From: Gorsachius magnificus
Lineage: Eukaryota > Chordata > Aves > Pelecaniformes > Ardeidae
Length of the DNA: 64,000 bases
Assembly: GCA_034008185.1 (NCBI GenBank)
Contig: CM067108.1
Span: 248,001-312,000, forward strand
Direction of reading: 5' to 3'
Shown here: piece by piece, positions 1 through 8,900 of the stretch
How the letters are laid out: each line of letters begins with the position of its first letter
How positions within the stretch are numbered: the first letter of the stretch is position 1
The notes under the pieces: generated by a model
What the model saw: the letters and a program-made list of their open reading frames with translations, nothing else
Databases searched by the model: none
What the model was told of the DNA's origin: nothing
Position numbers and translations under genes: made by a program

Positions 1-43
1 GGAGGAGGAGGAGGAGGAAGGTGACGGTGCCCACCGGCTCCAT
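1..43 (-). CDS. Start of exon 1 of a second CYP2-family P450 gene (truncated by window edge)
   Basis: Read on the minus strand, an ATG at 43-41 in a good Kozak context (GCAGCCATGG) opens a frame coding MEPVGTVTF followed by a run of leucines that continues past the window edge. This closely parallels the start of the complete gene at 10406 ([10 protein letters not shown], then leucines), which is the endoplasmic-reticulum membrane anchor of a microsomal P450. Only 14 codons are visible. The strand and position imply a head-to-tail tandem paralogue whose body lies to the left of this window. No TATA box like that of the complete gene is visible upstream. Homology to the neighbour is seen directly; membership of the CYP2 family is inferred from it. 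Confidence 0.75.
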   Translation of the reverse strand, partial: MEPVGTVTFLLLLL

Positions 44-215
44 GGCTGCCGCCGGCCGGCCCGGGGCAGAGTCCGACACCGGGGCGATGACCTCGGGGAT
101 GGGGACGGGATGGCGACACCGGGGCGGGAGGGGGGGGGGGGGGGGGGGGGGCAAAAGGGGACCCGCCCTCCCTGCGCCCCCCTGGGGACCAGCGGCCCCC
201 GGGGCGCCCTGAGCG
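44..215 (-). promoter_or_regulatory. Putative upstream region of the truncated CYP2 paralogue
   Basis: GC-rich sequence immediately 5' of the minus-strand ATG at 43. It contains an AGGTCA nuclear-receptor half-site on the minus strand near 87-95, within an otherwise CpG-rich stretch, and then a G homopolymer run at about 129-150. No TATA box is seen. The promoter role is inferred from position only. Confidence 0.3.
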
Positions 216-535
216 GTCCCCCCCCGCCCCCCCGCCTCCCCCCTGCACCCCCCCCCCTCCATGCACCCCCCTCCCGCACCCCCAGCCCCTCCTGCACCCC
301 CGGCCCCTCCCGCACCCCCCTCCCGCACCCCCCTCGCGCACCCCCCTCCCGACCTGCACCCCCCTCCCTCCCTGCGCCCCCGCCCCCCCCCTGCACCTCC
401 CTCCCTGCATCCCCCCTCCCGTCCTGCACCCCCGTCCCCCTCCTGCACCCCTATCCCCTCCTGCACCCCCCTCCTGCACCCCCTCCCCTGGTCCCAAACC
501 TGTCCCCTCGCTGCTCCCTGTGTCCCTCCAATGCC
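216..535. repeat. C-rich low-complexity tract (CTGCACCCCC-like)
   Basis: Degenerate short repeats of C runs broken by TGCA, TCC and GCACC words. The strand is almost pure pyrimidine, and long frames in it are by-products of the repeats. No coding signal is seen. Confidence 0.8.
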
Positions 536-539
536 AATG

Positions 540-1795
540 GCGTCCCTTTGCGTGCCACCCTTGTCCCTTTGCGTGCCACCCCTGTCCCTTTGCTGCCAAA
601 TCCCGGCCCCCTGCTTGCACAACCCCAGCCCCCACCCCTGTCCCCTCGTTGCCAATCCCATCCCCTCGTTGCCAGCCCATCCCCTTGTTGCCACCCCTGT
701 CCCCTCTTGCCACCCCTGTCCCCTCATTGCCAACCCGTCCCTTTTGCACCCTGTCCCTTCGTTGCCAACCCTGTCCCCCGTCCCCTCGTTGCCACCCCGT
801 CCCCTCATTGCCACCCCTGTCCCCTCATTGCCAAACCCTGTCCCTTCATTGCCAACCCTGTCCCTTTGTTGCCACCCCTGTCCCCTTCATTGCCAACCCA
901 TCCCCTCATTGCCAACCCTGTCCTTTGTTGCTACCCGTCCCTCTTGCCACCCCTGTCCCCTCGTTGCCAACCCCGTCCCTTTGTTGCCAAACCCTGTCCC
1001 TTCATTGCCAACCCCATCCCCTCATTGCCAAACCCTGTCCCTTTGTTGCCATCCCCGTCCCCTCGTTGCCAGCACCTCCCCTTGTTGCCACCCCTGTCCC
1101 CTCATTGCCAACCCCGTCCCTCATTGCCACCCCTGTCTCCTCATTGCCAACCCGTCCCTCGTTGCCAACCCTCCCCTTCGTTGCCACAATCCCTTGTGCC
1201 CCCGTCCCCTCGTTGCCACCCCGTCCCCTCATTGCCAACCCTGTCCCTTCATTGCCAACCCTGTCCCTTCATTGCCAACCCTTCCCTTTGTTGCCAAACC
1301 CTGTCCCTTCATTGCCACCCCTGTCCCTTCGTTGCCATCCCTGTCCCCGTCCACTCGTTGCCACCCCGTTCCCCTTGTTGCCAACCCCGTCCCCTCAGTT
1401 GCCAACCCCTGTCCCTCATTGCCACCCCTGTCTCCTTTGTTGCCAAACCCTGTCCCCTCATTGCCAAACCCTGTCCCTTCATTGCCAACCCTGTCCCTTC
1501 GTTGCCAACCCTGTCCCTTCGTTGCCAACCCTGTCCCCTCGTTGCCAACACCATCCCCTCGTTGCCAGCACCATCCCCTTGTTGCCACCCCTGTCCCCTC
1601 ATTGCCAAACCCTGTCCCTTTGTTGCCAACCCTGTCCCTATGTTGCCAACCCTGTCTCCTCATTGCCAACCCCATCCCCTCGTTGCCAACCCTATCCGTT
1701 GCTTGCCAACCCTGTCCCCTTCGTTGCCACCCCGTCCCCTCATTGCCAAACCCTGTCCCTTTGTTGCCAACCCTGTCCCCTCGTTGCCAGCCCCG
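540..1795. repeat. Minisatellite, ~20-22 bp unit (CCTGTCCCYTCRTTGCCAA)
   Basis: About 60 tandem copies of a 20-22 bp unit built on TGTCCC-TTC-ATTGCCAAC, with CAT/CGT alternation and occasional 1-3 bp length changes. It lies between the truncated paralogue and the 3' end of the complete CYP2 gene. The several long frames through it on both strands are low-complexity artefacts. Confidence 0.93.
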
Positions 1796-2084
1796 GGGCC
1801 GGGCACACAGCGCCCTTGGCAAGGCGCCGGGGTTTTCTCCTGGCTCCGGCTACCGGTTTTGGCCGGAGCCTTTGGACCCGCTTGCCTTGGCCACCGGCCA
1901 CAGCCAAGGAGGCCCCGAGCCCTTTGCGGGGGGCCCAAAGCCCTCGGTCCCAAAGCAGAGATGGGGTCAGGAGCCTGGAGCCGAGGAGGAGGAGGAGGAG
2001 GATGAAGGCCTGGCAGCCCATGAGCCATTGGCAACCCCTCTGCACAGCCTCAAAGCTGGATCTGGCCCTTTGGAGCTGGGCCTC
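1796..2084. other. Non-repetitive GC-rich spacer
   Basis: About 290 bases of mixed-composition sequence between two tandem arrays, including a short GGA run near 1983-2003. I see no splice-bounded frame or other recognisable feature. Confidence 0.5.
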
Positions 2085-2525
2085 GGCTGGGGGCTCTGCA
2101 CCCCCTGCACCCCATGCACCCCCTGCACCCTCGGCTGGGGGCTCTGCACCCCCTGCACCCCCTGCACCCCTGGGGGCCTCTGCACCCCCTGCACCCCCTG
2201 CACCCCCTGCACCCCCTGCACCCTCGGCTGGGGGCTCTGCACCCCCTGCATCCCCTGCACCCTCGGGGCCCTGCACCCCCTGCACCCCCTGCACCCCCTG
2301 CACCCCCAGGGCTCTGCACCCCCTGCACCCCCTGCACACTGGGGGCTCTGCACCCCTTGCACCCCTGCACCCCCTGCACATTTGGGCCTCTGCACCCCCT
2401 GAATGCTCAGGTTGGGGCTCTGCACCCCCTGCACCCTCGGCTGGGGGCTCTGCACCCCCTGCACATTTGGGGCTCTGCACCCCCTGCACCCTCAGCTGGG
2501 GGCTCTGCACCCCCTGCACACCGAT
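2085..2525. repeat. 9-bp tandem repeat (TGCACCCCC) with GGCTGGGGGCTC spacers
   Basis: Blocks of a 9-bp unit TGCACCCCC separated by a recurring spacer CTCGGCTGGGGGCT. The 9-bp period leaves frames open (Cys-Thr-Pro or Gly-Val-Gln repeats on opposite strands), which explains the long artefactual frames here. Confidence 0.92.
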
Positions 2526-2668
2526 GGGGTAGGGGGGGGGCAGGTGCTGGGCCAGGGTCCCGTCCCCTCACCCCCCACATCCCCCCCAAAAGGCAATGCT
2601 GGGGGTCCCAGCCCCCCCACCTTGTGCCGCCCAGGCGATGCCGCAACCGATTTGATTTTGCCGGAGAC

Positions 2669-2674
2669 TTTATA
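2669..2674 (-). terminator. Putative polyadenylation signal (TATAAA variant) of the CYP2 gene
   Basis: On the minus strand TATAAA lies about 92 nt downstream of the TGA at 2768-2766, inside non-repetitive sequence that continues to about 2630. TATAAA is a known weaker variant of AATAAA. No canonical AATAAA is seen between the stop codon and the flanking array. The assignment rests on position. Confidence 0.4.
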
Positions 2675-2765
2675 GGGCTGGTGCCCACGCTGGGGAGGGG
2701 GGGTCCCGGTGCTGGGGGGGGGGGGGGGTTGGGGGTACCGGGGGGGTCCCGGGTGCTGGGGGGGC

Positions 2766-2947
2766 TCAGCGCGGCACCACGCGGAGCTGGTAGATGGGGG
2801 GGATGTTGGCGAAGCCGCTCTCCAGCGGGGCGGTGGGCAACTGCGCCGGCGGCACCAGGGGCTGCAGGCGAAAGCTCTGCAGGATGGTGGTGAGGAAGAG
2901 GAAGAGCTCCATCCTCGCCAAGGCCTCTCCCAGGCACACCCGCTTCC
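2766..2947 (-). CDS. CYP2 exon 9 (haem-binding loop and stop)
   Basis: 182 bp, the standard CYP2 exon 9 length. After the TTGCAG acceptor it encodes [17 protein letters not shown], completing the haem signature FSSGKRVCLG whose Cys is the axial haem ligand, then runs to [13 protein letters not shown] and a TGA at 2768-2766. Intron 8 upstream is only 102 bp. Confidence 0.95.
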
Positions 2948-5900
2948 CTGCAAGCAGGAGATCGGGGGGGTCAGTGGGAGGGTGTGGGACCCCCCCCCCC
3001 CCCCCCCGGGGTCCAGGGACCCCCCTGCCATCCCCGCCGCCGGCAGTACCGGAGGAGAAGGGGACGAAGGCCTCGTTCTTCTTGAAGCGGCCGCTCTCGT
3101 CCAAGAAGTTGGCGGGGTCGAAGGTGTCGGGGTGTTTGTAGGCGGCGGGGTCGTGCAGGACGGGCGGCAGGGGGTCACCTCGGGTCCGGGGGGGGCCAGG
3201 GGGGCGTGGGGGGGGGTCAGTGGTGCGGGGCAGCGAGCCTGCAGCAAGCGGGCACGGAGCAGCGGGGCTGGGGTGGCGTGGGGGGGGGACGACGACCGAG
3301 CAGCGTGCACGGGGAAGCGTGCAAGGAGCAGCGTGCAAGGAGCAGTTGCAAGTGGAGCAGTGCAAATGGAGCGTGTGCACGGGGAAGCGTGAGGCGGACG
3401 GAAGGAGCAGCGTGCAAGGAGCAGTGCAAGTGGAGCAGTGCAAAGGAGCAGCGTGCACGGGGAAGCGTGCAAGGAGCAGCGTGCAAGACAGTGCAAGGAG
3501 CGTGCAATGGAAGCAGGTGCACGGGGAAGCGTGCAAGGAGCAGTGCAAGTAGCAGCGTGCACGGGCAAGCGTGCACACGAAGCAGGTGCACACGAAGCAG
3601 CGTGCACAGGGAGCAGTGCGTGCACACGTTCACACGAAGCAGCGTGCACACGAAGCAGCGTGCACACGGAGCAGCGTGCACGGGAGCAGCGTGCACATGA
3701 AGCAGCGTGCACACGGAGCAGCGTGCACAGGGAGCAGCGTGCACAGGGAGCAGCGTGCACATGAAGCAGCGTGCACAGGGAGCAGCGTGCACAGGAGCAG
3801 CGTGCACAGGGAGCAGCGTGCACATGAAGCAGCGTGCACAGGAGCAGCGTGCACACGAAGCAGCGTGCACAGGGAGCAGCGTGCACAGGGAGCAGCGTGC
3901 ACAGGGAGCAGCGTGCACACGGAGCAGCGTGCACAGGGAGCAGCGTGCACACGAGCAGCGTGCACAGGGAGCAGCGTGCACACGGAGCAGCGTGCACAGG
4001 GAGCAGCGTGCACACGGAGCAGCGTGCACACGAGCAGCGTGCCCAGGGAGCAGCGTGCACACGGAGCAGCGTGCACATGGAGCAGCGTGCAACGAAGCAG
4101 CGTGCACAGGGAGCAGCGTGCACAAGGAAGCAGCGTGCACACGCAGCAGCGTGCACAGGGAGCAGCGTGCACACGGAGCAGCGTGCACAGGAGCAGCGTG
4201 CACAGGAGCAGCGTGCACATGAAGCAGCGTGCACAGGGAGCAGCGTGCACAGGGAGCAGCGTGCACAGGAGCAGCGTGCACACGAAGCAGCGTGCACAGG
4301 GAGCAGCGTGCACATGAAGCAGCGTGCACATGAAGCAGCGTGCACATGGACCGCAGCGTGCACATGAAGCAGCTGCACAGGGAGCAGCGTGCACCCGGAA
4401 GCAGCGTGCACAGGGAGCAGCGTGCACACGGAGCAGCGTGCACACGAAGCAGCGTGCACAGGGAGCAGCGTGCCCAGGGAGCAGCGTGCACACGAAGCAG
4501 CGTGCACATGAAGCAGCGTGCACATGGAGCAGCGTGCACACGAAGCAGCGTGCACAGGGAGCAGCGTGCACACGAAGCAGCGTGCACAGGGAGCAGCGTG
4601 CCAGGGAGCAGCGTGCACACGGAAGCAGCGTGCACACGAAGCAGCGTGCACACGAAGCAGCGTGCACAGGGAGCAGCGTGCACAGGGAGCAGCGTGCACA
4701 GAAGCAGCGTGCACACGAAGCAGCGTGCACATGGAGCAGCGTGCCCAGTGAGCAGCGTGCTCATGGAGCAGCGTTCACACGCAGCAGCGTGCACAGGGAG
4801 CAGCGTGCACACGAAGCAGCGTGCACAGGGAGCAGCGTGCACACGGAGCAGCGTGCACAGGAGCAGCGTGCACACGGAGCAGCGTGCACACGAGCAGCGT
4901 GCACAGGGAGCAGCGTGCACACGAAGCAGCGTGCACAGGAGCAGCGTGCACAGGGAGCAGCGTGCCAGAAGCAGCGGCACCGTCCCCACGCGCCCGTGGC
5001 ACCTTGGGGATGAGGTAGCCACGGAAGAGGATGTCACGGGTGACCCTGTGGGGGACGTTCATGGGGATGAGGTCGCTGCAGCGCTGGATCTCGTGGATGA
5101 CGGCGTCCGTGTACGGCATCCGGCTCCGGTCCTCGATGGCGGGGGGACGATGGGGCCCCGGGGCGGCCGTCGCCCCCCGCTTACCTTGTGCGGCCGGGTG
5201 CTTCATCAGCATGAGGAAGCCGTAGCGCAGCGTGGAGCTGACGGTCTCGGTGCCGGCGAAGAAGAGGTTGAGGGTGGTCAGCTCCAGGTTCTCCAGGTTG
5301 AACTCCGAGGAGGGGTTGTCCTTCTCCTGGGGACGGGGACGGGGGGCGTCGGCACCCGGGGCGTGCAAGGGGGCACCCCAGGGTGCACGGGAGCTGGGGG
5401 CAAGGGAGCACCCCAGGGTGCACGGGATAATCCCAGGGTGTGCAAGGGAGCTGGGTGCACGGGATCACCCCTGGGGGTGCAAGGGAGCCAGGGGCACCCC
5501 AGAGGGAGGGTGCAAGGGAGCACCCAGGGTGCACGGGATGATCTCAGGGTGTGCAAGGGAGCTGGGTGCATGGGGGCACCCCAGGCTGCACAGGAGCCCC
5601 CCTGGGTGCAAGGGAGCACCCCAGGGTGCAAGGGGCACCCCAGAGGGTGCAAGGGAGCACCCCAGGGTGCACGGGATACCCGGGGTGCAAGGGAGCGGGC
5701 AGGGGCACCCGGGGGTGCAGGGGAGCTGGTTCATGGGGGCACCCGGGGTGTGCAGGGATCACCCCAGGGTCAGGGACCCCCGGTGCGGGGAGCCCCCCAG
5801 GGTCATGGGATCACCCCAGGGGCATGGGGTCACCCCTGGGTGCAGAGGACCACCCAAGGGTGCAGGGGAGACCCCCAGGTTGCCAGGAGCCCCCCAGGGT

Positions 5901-8900
5901 GCAGGATCACCCCAGGGTGCAGAGGACCACCCAAGGGTGCAGGGGACACCCAAGGGTGCCCAGGAGCCCCCCAGGGTGCACGGGATCACCCCAGGGAGCA
6001 GAGGGCCACCCAAGGGTGCAGGGGAGCCCCCCCAGGGTGCAGTGGAGCCCCCCAGGGTGCACAGGAGCCCCCTAGGGTGCACAGGATCACCCCAGGGTGC
6101 TGAGGAGCCCCCCCCCAGGGTGCAGAGGACCACCCAAGGGTGCAGGGGAGCCCCCCCAGGGTGCACGAGGACCACCCCAGGGTGCGAGGAGCCCCCCCCC
6201 CCCCCCCCAGGGTGCAGAGGATCACCCAAGGGTGCAGGGGAGCCCCCCAGGGTGCACGGGATCACCCAAGGGTGCATGGGATCACCCCCGGGAGTACAGG
6301 AGCCCCCCCAGGGTGCCCCCCCCCACACACCTTCTCCATCTGGAGGAGGAAGAGGTCGATGAAGTCGCGGGGCAGCCCGGGCTCCAGGGTGCGGGCGTTG
6401 CTCTGCACCCGCCGGGCGATGAAGCTCCCCGCCAGCAGGCGCGGGATTTGGGGGGGGCCCGGGAGGTGCTGCAGGAAGGACTCCCCCATCTCGTAAAACT
6501 GCGGGGGGGGGGAGCAAGGTCAACACCGACCCTTCCTAACCCCCCCCACCCCCCCAACCCACCCCCCTTTGCACCCCTGGGGTCCCACCCGCACCCAGCC
6601 AAGGTCACCCACTGACCCTAACCTCCCCCCCCCATTTCACCCCTGGGGTCCCACCTGCACCCAGCCAAGGTCACCCACCGACCCCTCCTAATCCCCTCCC
6701 CATTCACCACCCCCCCCCATTGCTCCCCTGGGGTCCCACCCCCCCCGACCCTTCCTAACTCCCCCCCCCATTCCCCCCCCCCCCCCCCCCCCCCCCCATT
6801 GCACCCCTGGGGTCCCACCTGCACCCAGCCAAGGTCACCCACCGACCATTCCTAACCCCCCCCCTAAGCCCCCCCATTGCACCCCTGGGGTCCCACCCCC
6901 CCGACCCTTCCTAACCCCCCCTGGGGTCCCACCAGCACCCAGCCAAGGTTACCCACTGACCCTAAACTCCCCCCCCCATTACACCCCTGGGGTCCCACCA
7001 CCACTGACCCCTCCTAACCCCCCCCCCCACCCCCCCCCCTTCACCCCTGGGGTACCACCCCCACCCCCCCATTGCACCCTTGGGGTCCCACCCACACCCA
7101 GCAAAGGTCACCCACCGACCTTTCCTAACCCCCCCCAGCCCCCCCATTTCACCCCTGGGGTCCCATCCCCCCGTCCCACCACCCCACCCCCCCCCCCCCC
7201 CCTTGCCCCCCTGGGGTCCCACCCCCCCCACCCCCACTGACCCTACCCCCCCCCCATTGCACCCCTGGGTTCCCACCACCACCGACCCCTCCTAACCCCC
7301 CCCCCCATTGCACCCTTGGGGTCCCACCCACACCCAGCAAAGGTCAACCAATGACCCTTCCAAACCCCCCCCCCATTCCTGCCCCCCCCCCTTGCCCCAC
7401 TGGGGTCCCACCTGCGCCCATGGGGTGCTGATCTCCCGGAAGCTCTCGTTCATCATTCGGAGCAGCTCCAGGAATTCCTCGTCCCCGTAATGGAAGCGAT
7501 TCCCGAAGACGATGGCGCAGATGACGTTGGAGACGGCGCAACTCAACAGGTACGTGGGGTCCAAGGGCTGCCCTGTGGAGGGAGGGGGGTCAGCACCCAT
7601 GGGTGGGAGGAGCAAACCGCCCCCACACCCAACCCCCCCCCACCCACCTTGGGTGCTGTGCAGCTCCTGCAGCAGGATTTGGGCTTCCTCCTGGATCCGA
7701 GCTTCGATGCTTTTGCGGCCCATCCCGAAATCCCGCAGGGCCGTCAGGGAGAAGCGGCGCAGCTGGCGCCAACGCTCCCCGTTGGAGAAGACCACCCCTG
7801 GGTGGGGGGGGGGGGGTGGGGGGGGGGTGAGCACCCTGGGGGGAGGGGGACCCTGTGGGGAGGGGGGACCCTGTGGAGGGTGAGCACCCTGTGGGGAGGG
7901 GGCACCCTGTGGGGAGGGGGACCTTGTGGGGAGGGGGGACCCTGTGGAGGGTGAGCACCCTGTGGGGAGGGGGCACCCTGTGGGGAGGGGGGACCCTGTG
8001 GGGAGGGGGCATCTTGGGAGGGGGCACCCTGTGGGGAGGGGGCACCCTGTGGGGAGGGGGACCCTGTGGGGAGGAGGCACCTTAGGGTGGGGGGGCACCC
8101 TGTGGAGGGTGAGCACCCTGTGGGGAGGGGTTGAGGGAGGGGGGTGAGCACCCTGTGGGGAGGAGGGGGGACCCTGGGGGGAGGGGGCACCCTGTGGGAA
8201 GGGGTCACCTAATAGGGGATGGGGGAGCACCCTATGGGGAGGGGAGGCCCGGGGGGGCCCCGGGGGGGGGACCGAGCGCAGGGGTGCCGCCGCCCCTCAC
8301 CGTGCCCCGGAAGGTTTTCTCCACGGTGGGCATGCGCCCGCGCCCGGCGAAGGCCTCGGCGTTCTCCACCAGCGCCTCCCGCACCGCCGCGTGCCCCCGC
8401 AGCACCACCACGCGCCGCGAGCCCAGGTAGACGGTGAAGACGGGGCCGTAGGTCTGGCTCAGCTGCGGGGACGGGGACGGGGACGGCACGGTATGCTGGG
8501 GCACGACAGCACGCATGGAGGCGCGGCATGGTACGGCACGGCATGGCATGGTACGGCACGGATGCATGGCATGGCACGGCATGGCATGGCATGGCACGGC
8601 ATGGCATGGCACAGCATGGCATGGGGTGGCACGGCACGGCACAGCACGGCATGACATGGCATGGCATGGCACAGCACGGCATGGCACAGCATGGCATGGT
8701 ACGGCATGGCATGGCATGGGGTGGCATGGCACGGCCACGGCACGGCATGGCATGGCATGGCATGGCACGGCATGGCACGGCATGGCACAGCATGGGGCAT
8801 GGCACGGCATGGCACGGCATGGTATGGCATGGGGTGGCACGGCACGGCACAGCACGGCACGACATGGCATGGCATGGCACGGTACAGCACGGCATGGCAT

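Noticed and set aside
110..2532. Frames of 600-700 codons rich in Pro, Cys and Leu on the plus strand
   Set aside because: They lie entirely in the C-rich tract, the 20-22 bp array and the 9-bp array. Several overlapping frames are open at once on both strands, as expected of stop-poor repeats.
2492..5037. Long minus-strand frames reading Cys-Ala-Arg-Cys repeats (up to 746 codons), superficially like a cysteine-rich protein
   Set aside because: Translation of the intron 7 minisatellite on the strand of the CYP2 gene. The mirror frames on the plus strand are equally long, and the real exons 7-9 of the CYP2 gene flank and partly overlap them.
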